Assembly: GCA_038203525.1 (NCBI GenBank)
Contig: JBBRDW010000011.1
Coordinates: 1 to 64,000 of the forward strand
Direction of reading: 5' to 3'
From: Limnovirga sp038203525
GTDB lineage: Bacteria; Bacteroidota; Bacteroidia; Chitinophagales; Chitinophagaceae
Length of the DNA: 64,000 nt
The translations under genes were made by a program, and so were the position numbers. Positions 1-9,800 of this stretch are shown one piece after another. The notes beneath the pieces are model-generated. The model ran no database searches and was not told the origin of the DNA. It worked only from the letters and a program-made list of their open reading frames with translations. The stretch's first letter is position 1; every line of letters starts with the position of its first letter.

Positions 1-17
1 TTTAGCATTCACACTAC

Positions 18-2270
18 TTACTCATATCCATTTTCAAAAATGATTGTTTGCCCTTTTTGCATAAGCACTTCAGCAATTCCGTTTTCATTCGTCTTCACAT
101 TTTCCTGCGCAATATTTTTTACAACCATTGTTTTAAAAGGAAGTTTAATGCGAAGTAAGCCGCCCTGTTCTGCAAAAACTTTTACTATAGTTGGTGCGCC
201 ATTTTCTATTTTAGCGCTGATTAAAAATGCACCTTCTGCACGAAGGTTATTAAACGAAACATCTTTCCATGCGTCAGGTACTGCGGGAAAAATTTCTGTA
301 TAATTTGTTTTGCTTTGCAGCAATAATTCATGCACGCCTTGTGCAAAAGCAAAATTACCTTCGAGCGTAAAAGGGCGGTAAACAAAATTGCTGTATTGGC
401 CACCCTTTTGGTCGCCGTTCAAATGAAAACTGTTGATGGAACAAAAGTTATTCGCAAAAATCTGGAGTTGTTTTACAGCGCTATTGGCCTGATGTGCTCT
501 TGCATAAATACAAGCCGCCCAGCTAAAGGAATACCCGCACCAGTTGCGGGTACCTTCTTGTTCAAGGCGATGCAGAGAAAGGTCGATAATTTTTTTCTGT
601 TGTGGGTTATTTACATCGAGCTGTGCTATTGGATAAACAGCCATCAACTGTGCATGGTGGCGGTGCGATTCATCAAGGTTTTGGCCTGGTGCAATCGTTA
701 AACCTGTTTCGTTCACATCAAAATCCGGTAATTGATTTAATATGGTTTTCCAGTGAGCAGCTTCTTCTTTTTTATTCATTACAAACGCAACTTCTGCTGC
801 AGCACTCAACGCAAATTTGTACAGGCTTAAATCGTAATTGGTATAATTGGTAAACCATGCTTTAATATCATTATCGTGATACTCCGGGCTGGAACTTAGT
901 GGTATCAGGCGTTTGCCATCTTTAAGGTAAGTGATGTTTTCGATAAATGTTGCTACTGCGTGCAAATAAGGATATGCTTTTTGCTGTAGAAAATTTTTAT
1001 CCATTGAATATTTCCATTGCCAGTAAAAATGTTGCGCCAGCCAGGATGAAACAGAAGGCGATAATGAATACTGTATCCAGCCGCCCATGGCTTTACCCGT
1101 TAACGTAGTAACACCAGGCACTGCTAATCCTGGTACGCCAAAATATTGCTTCGTATATTTTTCATTTTCTGCTTTTACTTTCCACAACCAGTCCGTATAA
1201 GTTAACGCATCGTTCAGGCGATTGCCTGTATAACAGGGCCAGTAACTAAGTTGGGTATTGAGGTCGTGGTGAAAATCTCCTTTCCAGGGTGGCAGGCTGC
1301 CATTGTCGGCTGTCCATATCGCCTGCAACGTTATGGCTGGTGAGCCTTTACGGGCAACGCAACCCAGCTTGTACATTTCCAGGTAATATTGCTTTTCTAA
1401 AATTTTATCCGGTAATGTAACAGAGGATTTGCTCCAGAAATTTTTCCACCACGCAACATGCACCGGCCAGTTAGTGGGTTCTTTCGCTGAGGTATTTAAC
1501 ACCGGCAATACTGCCGCCCTGTCATTTGAAATGGTCCATTCACCAATGATATTGTTATTTGGAAATTTTCTCCATTCCACTAAAATTTCATAATAGTGAC
1601 CGCCATTTGTAGGCTGATGATATTGGATACTGTTTGGTGTTTTTGTAACCGTTCCTTTTTTATAGCCCAGCACAGCCAGCCCCTCGCCGCCATGGCTGTT
1701 ATCATCTGCACCGGTATTCTTGCCTAAGTAATCTGGAACAATGATCTCGGGGATTATTTTTTCATGTGCAATATTTTCGATACTAAAATAACCCACATTG
1801 CCAGAGGCATGTACGTAACTATTGAAACGTACCCCATTTGTGAAATTTACCACGCATAAAGCCGTTGTAATATCTAATGAAACTTTTTTTACAACTCCAA
1901 GTTTTGACAGATCAAACTCCAGGGCACCGCCCGGTAATTTTGTAGGGTAAGCAATATTATCATATGGCCAGTCGCCCAGTTTATGTACGGTATCGTAATC
2001 GTTTTTTGCAACCTGCTGCTGCACAAATTTGTAATTAAATTTCGATAAATCTACTGCTGTTCTTTCGTCCCACAAATCAACCCTGTCAAGGCTTATACGC
2101 AGTTTATCTTCTTTCTGCCATACCAAAGCGCCAAGCATCCCGTTACCCAGTGGCATGGCTTCGTCCCAATGTTTTGCAAGTGAATCAAACACAAGATTGT
2201 GCGATGCATTGGGCTGGGCAAATGCAAAAGCGGAAAAGAAAAAAAACAAAGTTGAAAATATTGTTTTCAT
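18..2270 (-). CDS. GH95-like secreted glycoside hydrolase
   Basis: This is a 750-residue protein with an N-terminal signal peptide (hydrophobic core, then AFAQP), so it should be exported to the periplasm or surface. The N-terminal PLGNGMLGALVW block and the DLWDE segment match the N-terminal beta-domain of GH95 alpha-L-fucosidase/galactosidase enzymes. The block HDLNTQLSYWP near residue 333 corresponds to the family's catalytic INxNTEMNYWP motif, and SHRHHAQL near 533 and LEGNFAFAQGVHELLLQS near 660 correspond to its other conserved (alpha/alpha)6-barrel segments. The first Asn of the usual N-x-N pair is Asp here, so substrate specificity or activity may differ from classical fucosidases. 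Length fits the family (about 750-800). The upstream minus-strand gene is an epimerase-like lipoprotein; a terminator and a family 1 repeat lie between them. The general fold is fairly certain; the substrate is not. Confidence 0.75.
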   Translation of the reverse strand: MKTIFSTLFFFFSAFAFAQPNASHNLVFDSLAKHWDEAMPLGNGMLGALVWQKEDKLRISLDRVDLWDERTAVDLSKFNYKFVQQQVAKNDYDTVHKLGDWPYDNIAYPTKLPGGALEFDLSKLGVVKKVSLDITTALCVVNFTNGVRFNSYVHASGNVGYFSIENIAHEKIIPEIIVPDYLGKNTGADDNSHGGEGLAVLGYKKGTVTKTPNSIQYHQPTNGGHYYEILVEWRKFPNNNIIGEWTISNDRAAVLPVLNTSAKEPTNWPVHVAWWKNFWSKSSVTLPDKILEKQYYLEMYKLGCVARKGSPAITLQAIWTADNGSLPPWKGDFHHDLNTQLSYWPCYTGNRLNDALTYTDWLWKVKAENEKYTKQYFGVPGLAVPGVTTLTGKAMGGWIQYSLSPSVSSWLAQHFYWQWKYSMDKNFLQQKAYPYLHAVATFIENITYLKDGKRLIPLSSSPEYHDNDIKAWFTNYTNYDLSLYKFALSAAAEVAFVMNKKEEAAHWKTILNQLPDFDVNETGLTIAPGQNLDESHRHHAQLMAVYPIAQLDVNNPQQKKIIDLSLHRLEQEGTRNWCGYSFSWAACIYARAHQANSAVKQLQIFANNFCSINSFHLNGDQKGGQYSNFVYRPFTLEGNFAFAQGVHELLLQSKTNYTEIFPAVPDAWKDVSFNNLRAEGAFLISAKIENGAPTIVKVFAEQGGLLRIKLPFKTMVVKNIAQENVKTNENGIAEVLMQKGQTIIFENGYE

Positions 2271-2287
2271 GGAAAGAGAATTATTTT

Positions 2288-2488
2288 GTTACCGGCTTTT
2301 ATTTTTTCATAGCATCGTCTGTTGTGTCACTCACTTGTACGGTTGGATTGCGAAGCAGCAATAAAAACATCCCGCACCATGATCAATTTCAGCATGCGGG
2401 ATGTTGTATTTTTTGCTCAAAAGAATTACTATTGTACAAGAGTGCGACGCAACGGAAGCCCCATTATTTTACAGATGCAGGGTACAAA
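2288..2488. repeat. Family 1 inverted-repeat element (X left, Y right)
   Basis: The left arm at 2321-2340 reads GTTGTGTCACTCACTTGTAC (variant B core) and is preceded by CATAGCATCG (X end). The right arm at 2434-2453 is GTACAAGAGTGCGACGCAAC, followed by a GGAAGC Y end. Outer ends are GTTACCGGC and GCAGGGTAC. The spacer holds an ordinary-looking terminator. Confidence 0.85.
2367..2404 (-). terminator. Rho-independent-type hairpin after the epimerase gene
   Basis: A perfect 10-bp stem pairs ACATCCCGCA (2367-2376) with TGCGGGATGT (2395-2404). A-rich DNA on the left gives a U-run for minus-strand transcripts, and T-rich DNA on the right could serve the other direction. It lies just after the stop of the minus-strand gene at 2492. 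Confidence 0.7.
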
Positions 2489-2491
2489 AAT

Positions 2492-3367
2492 TTATTTAAG
2501 CTTAGCCGTTTGCTCTGTAAAATATTGTTTGGTTGCTATAACATCGGGCAGGCTGTTTAGCCAGTTAGACTCCTGTTCAATAGACAGCATGCCACTGAAA
2601 TGCTGGCGTTTTAATTCTGCAAAAATTGCCGGAAAGTCAATAATGCCTTTGCTTACAGCGGTATCAGCTGCATCGGTATTATTAAACTCTTTAATGTCTT
2701 TGAGGTGCAAACCATAGATATGGCCTTCTAATTTTTTAAGGCATTCTACCGGATCAAGCCCGTTGCGTGCCCAGTGGCCCACATCGGCAACGGAACCTAT
2801 ATTAGGATGACCCTGTGCGGCGGCCAATACAGAATCGGGGCTCCAGTAATGATTGGGCTTTGGATGGTCGTGAATAGCAATTTTAATTCCGTAAACACCG
2901 GCCATACTATCTACCATATTCCACTGATCATCCCTTGGCTCACAGGTAATATAGCTGAGACCAAATTCCTTTGCGAGGTCGAAGGCCTTTTTCCATTCTT
3001 CGTTTGTATCGGGAGCAATAACGCCCATTGCTGTGATACTTATGCCTTTGGAGCTTAGCATATCTTTTAGTGCTGCTTTACTTTCGGCTGACATATTGAT
3101 ACCAAAAGTATCTGGCATACCGCCGCCCAAAGGCTGACCCCAGTATGCTTCTATGTTTTTTATACCTGCACTGTCTACTTTATTCAATGCTTCAGTAAAT
3201 GTAAAATGATTAAAGGTCCACATCTGCACACCTAATTTCCAGTTTGCAGTTATGTCCGCTGAATCCACTGATTTATCTAATGTGCTGTCTGCAGGCTTTC
3301 CATTATTGCATTGTGTTAGCAGAATGAGGAACAGTAGGCTTACGCTGGCAAATACAATCCGTTTCAT
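2492..3367 (-). CDS. Sugar phosphate isomerase/epimerase-like lipoprotein
   Basis: The 291-residue protein has a lipoprotein signal peptide with the putative lipidated Cys at residue 20 (LLTQC). The mature part looks like the xylose-isomerase-like TIM barrel family: GVQMWTF near the start, acidic and histidine residues at strand ends (CEPRDDQW, AIHDHPKPNHYW, ADVGHWARNG, LHLKDI, SIEQESNW). These residues normally bind a divalent metal and a sugar. Exported members of this family are common in Bacteroidota next to glycosidases and PQQ-sugar dehydrogenases, which fits the GH95-like gene downstream. The actual sugar is unknown. The gene is followed by a clear terminator, so cotranscription with the downstream glycosidase gene is not assured. 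Confidence 0.8.
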   Translation of the reverse strand: MKRIVFASVSLLFLILLTQCNNGKPADSTLDKSVDSADITANWKLGVQMWTFNHFTFTEALNKVDSAGIKNIEAYWGQPLGGGMPDTFGINMSAESKAALKDMLSSKGISITAMGVIAPDTNEEWKKAFDLAKEFGLSYITCEPRDDQWNMVDSMAGVYGIKIAIHDHPKPNHYWSPDSVLAAAQGHPNIGSVADVGHWARNGLDPVECLKKLEGHIYGLHLKDIKEFNNTDAADTAVSKGIIDFPAIFAELKRQHFSGMLSIEQESNWLNSLPDVIATKQYFTEQTAKLK

Positions 3368-4052
3368 GTTCTTGAGTTTAAATAATTTATAGAGATTATT
3401 AATAAGGGGGGAAAGTTAGATAATTTGACGGCAAAATGGTTGATCATTTCATGAGGCCGTATTATATTCTATAACGTCGCTCATCATTCTTGAAATGGTG
3501 AATAGAAATGACCTATAAAAAAATTTAAAAAAAAGTAGCAAGCTACGGTTACATTTCCTGTTTGTGCAGAAACTACTATATACAATGAATGAAACAGCAG
3601 GTTAGCGCAGCCAGCAGGATTAAGTCCACAACATTAAATTTAACATAACCACAAATTATTTTAAGCAAAAGAACTGCTGGTAATTACACCTATTTTTTCC
3701 GGCGTTTTCCTCTATTTAATGGCTTCTAAACCCAGCCGCCCAACCTAAAAAACTATTTTTGAACCTTTCACAAGTAAAGCTTTGATGTAGATGAGAAATA
3801 TTTTGTTGGAACGGGCTTTTAAAAAGAGTACCTATCGGCAAAAAAATACTCTGCAATAGTTTTCTTTATAAAAACCACTACAAAGTATAAATGGAAATAA
3901 AGGTTAGCAACGGCGTGTTCCATAAGGTTGTTTAACTTTAAACACCGTTTAAATAAACTTCCATTACTCATCGACTTCAATTTTTTATTAAAGTTTAATT
4001 AAACGAAACGGATGTTTAATTTTAAAGGCCAAAAACAATTTAAATATTACAA
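3368..4052. other. 685-bp gene-free interval
   Basis: No convincing gene or RNA was found. The interval is AT-rich and separates a minus-strand from a plus-strand gene, so it must hold divergent promoters. The only structures seen are a small inverted repeat GTAGC-AA-GCTAC near 3534 and a cluster of GTTTAA/TTAAAC half-sites from about 3929 to 4020, described separately. Confidence 0.6.
3998..4020. promoter_or_regulatory. Candidate operator upstream of alkB-like gene
   Basis: ATTAAAC (3998-4004) and GTTTAAT (4014-4020) form a perfect 7-9-7 inverted repeat, overlapping a 12-bp palindrome GTTTAATTAAAC at 3993-4004. More GTTTAA half-sites occur near 3929-3955. The position, 32 bp before the start codon, suits a repressor site. 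The binding protein is unknown. Confidence 0.4.
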
Positions 4053-5102
4053 ATGCGGGCACATCCACTAAAATATGCATCGCCTTTTCTAATATACGGG
4101 CTTGCCCTGTTATCTTTATTCAACACCGGCATTTGGTGCTGGCTGGCGTTGATTTATGCCTGGATACTTGTACCTGCTGCGGAGCTTTTTCAAAAACCAG
4201 ACCCCGCCAATATGGAAATGGCGGAAGAAGAAATAGCAAAAGAAAACGGGTGGTACGATTATATTTTGTATAGCGTGGTGCTGTTTCAATTCGCTGCTCT
4301 TTTTATTTTTTTGTGGCAGATGAAACACAGCAGCTTCAATTCGTTTGATGCGGTTGGCAGGATTTTTACAATGGGCTTACTATGTGGTACATTTGGAATA
4401 AATGTGGGGCACGAACTTGGACACCGCTCTAAACAATTTGAAAAAATATTTGCAAAAGCTTTGTTGCTTACCAGCCTTTATATGCATTTCTTTATTGAGC
4501 ATAATAAGGGTCACCACAAAAATGTAGCTACAAAAAATGACCCTGCAAGTGCAAGACTTTGGGAACCTGTTTACATGTTTTATTTCCGGTCGGTTTTTTT
4601 GAGCTATATAAGCGCCTGGAAAATTGCCAACAGAGATATGTCGAAAAAAGGTATGGCTGCTTTTAGCCTGCGTAACGAAATGCTTCAAATGCATTTGATA
4701 CAAGTTGCTTTTGTTGCAATAATATTTTTTTCGTTCGGCTGGCTGGTAACAACCTGGTATTTAATTGCGGCAGTAATTGGCATAACATTGCTGGAGACCG
4801 TAAATTACATTGAACACTACGGTTTAAAAAGGAATGAATTAAGTGCCGGAAAATTTGAAAGAACTATGCCGGCACATAGCTGGAACAGCGATCACATTAT
4901 TGGCAGAATGATGCTTTTTGAGTTAAGCCGCCACAGCGATCATCACTATCTTGCCAGCCGAAAATACCAATTGTTGCGCCACCATGATGATGCACCCCAA
5001 ATGCCCACTGGCTACCCCGGTATGATGATATTGTCTTTAATACCTCCGGCTTGGTTTTACGTTATGCACAGGCAAATGCGTAAATATAAAACAGCGAATT
5101 AA
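4053..5102 (+). CDS. alkB: AlkB-type membrane diiron monooxygenase
   Basis: This 349-residue integral membrane protein carries the full histidine signature of alkane 1-monooxygenase/xylene monooxygenase proteins: HELGH at 120-124, HNKGHH at 150-155, NYIEH ending at 255, and LSRHSDHH at 291-298. These histidines bind the diiron centre that inserts one oxygen atom into a terminal C-H bond, with electrons normally supplied by rubredoxin or ferredoxin. Several hydrophobic segments (about 10-45, 70-90, 215-250, 320-340) fit the six-helix topology. No rubredoxin gene is adjacent, but an acyl-CoA dehydrogenase follows, which would fit oxidation of alkyl or fatty substrates. An operator-like inverted repeat lies just upstream. 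The exact substrate (alkane, fatty acid or other) cannot be told from sequence. Confidence 0.88.
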   Translation: MRAHPLKYASPFLIYGLALLSLFNTGIWCWLALIYAWILVPAAELFQKPDPANMEMAEEEIAKENGWYDYILYSVVLFQFAALFIFLWQMKHSSFNSFDAVGRIFTMGLLCGTFGINVGHELGHRSKQFEKIFAKALLLTSLYMHFFIEHNKGHHKNVATKNDPASARLWEPVYMFYFRSVFLSYISAWKIANRDMSKKGMAAFSLRNEMLQMHLIQVAFVAIIFFSFGWLVTTWYLIAAVIGITLLETVNYIEHYGLKRNELSAGKFERTMPAHSWNSDHIIGRMMLFELSRHSDHHYLASRKYQLLRHHDDAPQMPTGYPGMMILSLIPPAWFYVMHRQMRKYKTAN

Positions 5103-5161
5103 TCAATTAGTAACTCATAACTTTTACTTCGCAGGTTCCCCATGCTGCTTAGAGATATATT

Positions 5162-5238
5162 GTACAAGACTACGACCACCGCCTCGGGCGGGGCAAGCTG
5201 CAACAGGGATGCCATAAAGAACAAAGTCTGGCCCAAAA
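5162..5238. repeat. Family 1 right arm (X end) with nested 23-nt hairpin
   Basis: GTACAAGACTACGAC (5162-5176) is interrupted by a 23-nt insert at 5177-5199 that contains CCGCC-TCG-GGCGG. The core then resumes with GCAAC at 5200-5204, followed by the X end GGATGCCATAAAGAAC and a TCTGGCCC terminus. No left arm is evident. Confidence 0.75.
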
Positions 5239-5300
5239 TGTATTTATTACTTAATTTTTTCCCGTTCGCGGTTTTTTATAAAGCGCTAGGTTTTATCTGC

Positions 5301-5326
5301 TACATTTGCACCCTAACAAATGTTAG
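5301..5326 (+). promoter_or_regulatory. -7 box and palindrome before acyl-CoA dehydrogenase
   Basis: TACATTTG at 5301-5308 matches the Bacteroidota -7 consensus TAnnTTTG exactly. It is followed by the palindrome CTAACA-AA-TGTTAG at 5313-5326, ending 3 nt before the ATG at 5330. The palindrome would straddle the transcription start or form a leader hairpin, so it could be an operator. Confidence 0.5.
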
Positions 5327-5329
5327 CAC

Positions 5330-6472
5330 ATGAATTTTAAGAACGAGGAGATAACAGAACAGGTAGCACAAACAGCCAGGGATTTTGCCAATCAATATAT
5401 ACGGCCACATGTAATGGAATGGGACGAAACCCAGCAGTTTCCACTCCACATTTTTAAGGAAATGGGAAAGCTGGGTATGATGGGCGTTTTTGTTCCCGAA
5501 GAATATGGGGGCACCGGCCTTGGTTACACAGAGTATAAAATCATCATTGAAGAGATAGCTAAAGTTTGTGGCTCTATTGGGTTGAGCCTTGCCGCGCATA
5601 ACTCACTTTGCGTGGGCCATATTCTTGCCTTTGGCAATGAAGTACAGAAACAGAAATACCTGCCAAAACTGGCATCAGCCGAGTGGTTGGGCGCCTGGGG
5701 TTTAACCGAGCCCAACACCGGGAGTGATGCCGGCAATATGAAATGCACTGCCGTAAAAGATGGCGATAACTGGATTTTGAACGGCACCAAATGCTGGATT
5801 ACGCATGGTAAAAGCGGCGATATTGCAGTTGTTGTGGCGCGTACGGGCGAACCCCGCACCAGAAATAACTCCACTACTTTTGTTATTGAGCGTGGTGCCC
5901 CGGGTTTTAGTGCAGGCAAAAAAGAAAACAAATTAGGGATGCGGGCCAGCGAAACGGCCGAGATGATCTTTGAAAACTGCATTGTTCCCGATAGCAGCCG
6001 CCTTGGTGAAGTTGGCGATGGTTTTAAACAGGCCATGAAAGTTTTGGATGGAGGAAGAATTTCTATTGCATCCCTTTCGTTGGGTATTGCAAAAGGAGCG
6101 TATGAGGCGGCATTGCAATACTCAAAAGAACGCTACCAGTTCGATAAACCTATCTCAGATTTTCAGGGCGTAAGTTTTAAACTGGCCGATATGGCCACAG
6201 AAATAATGGCTGCAGAATTAATTACCCTAAAAGCCTGCGATCTTAAAAATAAAGGACTTAAAGTTACCAAACAAGCTGCCATGGCTAAGTATTATGCCAG
6301 CGAGGTAGCCGTTAAAGTAGCCAATGATGCGGTACAGATTTTTGGCGGCTATGGGTACACCAAGGATTTTCCTGTTGAAAAATTTTACCGCGATGCTAAG
6401 CTTTGTACCATTGGCGAAGGCACTTCAGAAATACAAAAAATAGTTATTGCCAGGGAATGTTTTGATGAGTAG
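5330..6472 (+). CDS. Acyl-CoA dehydrogenase
   Basis: The 380-residue protein is a complete short/medium-chain type acyl-CoA dehydrogenase: an N-terminal helical domain, a middle beta-domain with the FAD/substrate motif WGLTEPNTGSDAG near 124, and a C-terminal helical domain. The family signature QIFGGYGYTKDFPVEKFYRD occurs near 340, and the GEGTSEIQ segment near the C-terminus carries the catalytic Glu of this subfamily. It oxidises acyl-CoA to trans-2-enoyl-CoA in fatty acid or branched-chain amino acid breakdown, passing electrons to ETF. It follows the AlkB-like gene on the same strand but has its own -7 box. Chain-length specificity is not readable by eye. Confidence 0.93.
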   Translation: MNFKNEEITEQVAQTARDFANQYIRPHVMEWDETQQFPLHIFKEMGKLGMMGVFVPEEYGGTGLGYTEYKIIIEEIAKVCGSIGLSLAAHNSLCVGHILAFGNEVQKQKYLPKLASAEWLGAWGLTEPNTGSDAGNMKCTAVKDGDNWILNGTKCWITHGKSGDIAVVVARTGEPRTRNNSTTFVIERGAPGFSAGKKENKLGMRASETAEMIFENCIVPDSSRLGEVGDGFKQAMKVLDGGRISIASLSLGIAKGAYEAALQYSKERYQFDKPISDFQGVSFKLADMATEIMAAELITLKACDLKNKGLKVTKQAAMAKYYASEVAVKVANDAVQIFGGYGYTKDFPVEKFYRDAKLCTIGEGTSEIQKIVIARECFDE

Positions 6473-6506
6473 TAAAAAAGTATAGTAATTATTTTTTTAA
6501 ATTTAT

Positions 6507-6690
6507 GTACCCGGCATAAGTTTTTTAATTAAGCTTTTCTTGCGTCGCACTCTTGTACCTTCAGAACAATTATGAGCAGGTGACTGCACAATATTCTTTG
6601 CCTGGTTGCTTTATTACCTTCTTGCATTTGCTTGACGCAGCACAAGAGTGCGACGCAACAGCTGACGCCATAAAAAACTGTGGCTGGTAA
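6507..6690. repeat. Family 1 element, complete (Y left, X right)
   Basis: The left end GTACCCGGC (6507-6515) leads through a Y segment (TTAAGCTTTT) to TTGCGTCGCACTCTTGTAC (6540-6558). The right core GCACAAGAGTGCGACGCAAC (6640-6659) is followed by the X segment ACGCCATAAAAAAC and GGCTGGTAAC. The spacer (TTCAGAACAATTATGAGCAG and on) resembles that of the copy at 39918. Confidence 0.88.
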
Positions 6691-6803
6691 CAAAAAACCG
6701 CTTATGGTGTCAATAAGACACTTTTATAAAATTCTTGAAGCTATATAACCTTTTACACCTAAATTTATAGCATTCATAAATTATAAAAGTCATAAAACGT
6801 CAA

Positions 6804-9800
6804 ATGAAAAAGTTTCAATTATTGCTTTTAGCTGCCATTATAATCCTGTATTTTTCGTGCAGCAATTCTAAAAATGGCAAACCGCTGGTCCTCGTTTTTT
6901 CTAAAACTGCCCAGTTTCGCCATACATCTATACCAGCCGGAATAGCAGCCATTCAGAAGTTGGGAGCAGAAAACGGTTTTGAAGTGGAAGCCACTGAAAA
7001 TGCAGATGAATTTAACGAAGATTCACTGAAAAAATATGCAGCAGTTATTTTTTTAAGTACAACCGGCGATGTGCTGGATTATAAGCAGGAAGCGGCTTTT
7101 GAGCGTTTTATACAGGCAGGTGGCGGTTACGTTGGCGTACATGCAGCAACAGACACAGAATACGACTGGGGCTGGTATGGCAGATTGGTTGGCGCCTATT
7201 TTAACGGCCATCCAGAACAGCAGGACGCAAAATTTATTATCAAGGATAAAAACTTTGCAGCTACTAAATTTTTCACCGATACTGTTTGGCAACGTAAAGA
7301 TGAGCTGTACAATTTCAAAAAAATAAACCCCGATATTCATGTGCTCATTACTATTGATGAATCATCCTATAAAGGTGGAACCAATGGTGCATTTCACCCA
7401 ATGAGCTGGTACCACGATTATGATGGAGGACGTGCCTTTTATACAGAGCTTGGCCACACTGATGAATCTTATACAGAGCCAAATTACCTCAAGCATCTAC
7501 TGGGCGGTATTGAGTATGCTATTGGTGATAACAAACCACTTGAATATTCCAAAGCTACATCAGAATTGCCTCCGGCTGAGGAGCGTTTTACTAAAACGCA
7601 GCTTTCGATGGGCGAATTTTTCGAACCAACAGAAATGACGATCCTTCCAAATTTTGATGTAATGATCGTTCAGCGCCGTGGTCAAATTCTTTTATACAGT
7701 AATGAAAAAAAGAATGTAAAACAGGTGGGCTTACTAAATGTTTACTGGCGTACAGCTACGCCTGGCGTTAATGCAGAAGAAGGTTTAATGGGCCTTTGTA
7801 AAGACCCCAATTTTGCAAAAAATAATTGGGTGTACATGTATTATAGCCCCGCAGACAGTGCTGTAAACAGGTTATCAAGATTCACGCTCAAAAATGACAC
7901 GATAGATCTTGCCACAGAAATTTCGATCCTTGAAGTTAAATCTCAGCGCAATATTTGCTGCCATACCGGTGGCTCCATTGCTTTTGGCCCGGATGGTTTA
8001 TTATATTTTTCTGCCGGCGATAATTCAACTCCTTTTAATGAACCGGGTGTAAAGTATGTGAACAGCGGTTTTGGCCCAATGAATGACCTGCCTGGCCATC
8101 AACAATATGATGCACGAAGATCCTCCGGTAATACGAATGACCTACGTGGTAAGATCAATCGAATCAAGGTAAATGATGATGGTACTTATTCTATACCCGA
8201 TGGCAACCTTTTCCCCAAAGGCACCGATAAAACCAGGCCTGAAATTTATGTAATGGGCAACCGCAATCCTTACCGCATTTCTGTTGACCAGAAGAACAGT
8301 TTCCTCTATTGGGGCGAAGTGGGCCCAGATGCTGACAGCGACAGCCTGGATACCCGCGGCTCACGTGGTTATGATGAAGTAAACCAAGCACGCAAAGCAG
8401 GTTATTTTGGCTGGCCTTTATTTGTTGGCAATAATTTCCCCTACCGCGAGTTTGATTATGCCACCGGTAAAAGTGGCCCGGCTTATGATCCTGCAAAACC
8501 AATTAATAATTCAAGAAACAATACCGGTCTTACAGAACTGCCACCTGCCCAACCTGCTTTTATATGGTACCCGTATGCCGCTTCGGCAGATTTTCCGGAA
8601 GTGGGCAGCGGTGGACGTAATGCCATGGCTGGCCCAGTTTATTACACAGATATGTTTCCTAAAGAAACGCGTCTGCCTGATTACTACAATGGCAAACTAT
8701 TGATTTACGACTGGATACGCGGATGGATAAAGGCAGTAACCATGCTACCCAATGGCGACTTTGATAAAATGGAACCTTTCTTCCCCAACATTAAAGTGAA
8801 CTCTCTAATTGACATGGAAGTTGGCCCTGACGGAAAATTATATTTACTGGAGTATGGCACAGGATGGTTCAGTAAAAATCCTGATGCTGGTCTTTTCCGT
8901 ATCGATTATAATCCCGGAAATATGGCACCACAGGTTAGCGAATTGCAGGTAGATAAAACTTCTGGCAATTTACCTTTTGCTATAAAAGCATCGGTAACTG
9001 CTAAAGATCCTGAGAAAGATAAACTTACTTATGTATGGGATCTAGGTAACGGCACTTCAAAAGAAACCACAGAGCCAGCCCTTGATTATTCATACACCGG
9101 AGCTGGCGATTTCAAAGTTTCAGTAACGGTAAAAGATGCCCAGGGGGCTTACACAAAAAGCGATGCCATTGCTGTATATGCAGGTAACGAAGAACCGGTT
9201 GTTTCCTTATCAATTACCAGCGGCAATAAATCATTTTACATGCCCGGTGTTCCTGTAAATTACAAGGTAGAAGTAAAGGATAATGATACAGCAAAAGTAG
9301 ATCCTGCCAACCTCTATATTTCTGCTGAATATATGCAGGGTTACGATAATGCAGCTTCTGCAATGGGGCATCAGAAGGGTGCAGCAGCCGTAAGTGGCAA
9401 AAGCCTCATGCTTTCGTTAGATTGCAAGAGTTGCCATAAAGAAGCAGAAAAATCTGTAGGCCCGGCGTTTATAGCCGTTGCTGCAAAATATGCAAAAGAC
9501 CCAAATGCTAACAGCTACCTAAGCCAAAAAATTATTAGTGGCGGCGGCGGCGTTTGGGGCGACGTTGCCATGGCTGCACACCCTACACTGGCAGAAAATG
9601 ATGTGCAGCAAATCGTAAGTTGGATATTAACACTTGGCAATAACACAACGGTAAAAAAATCGCTGCCGCAGGAAGGTTCTGTAACACCTTCTGCTAGTGA
9701 AAAACCAAACAGTATTTTGGTTTTAGCAGCAAGTTATACAGATAAAGGCGGCACTAATATTAAAGCGCTTACGGGTACCAACAGCATTGCTTTGCGCAGC

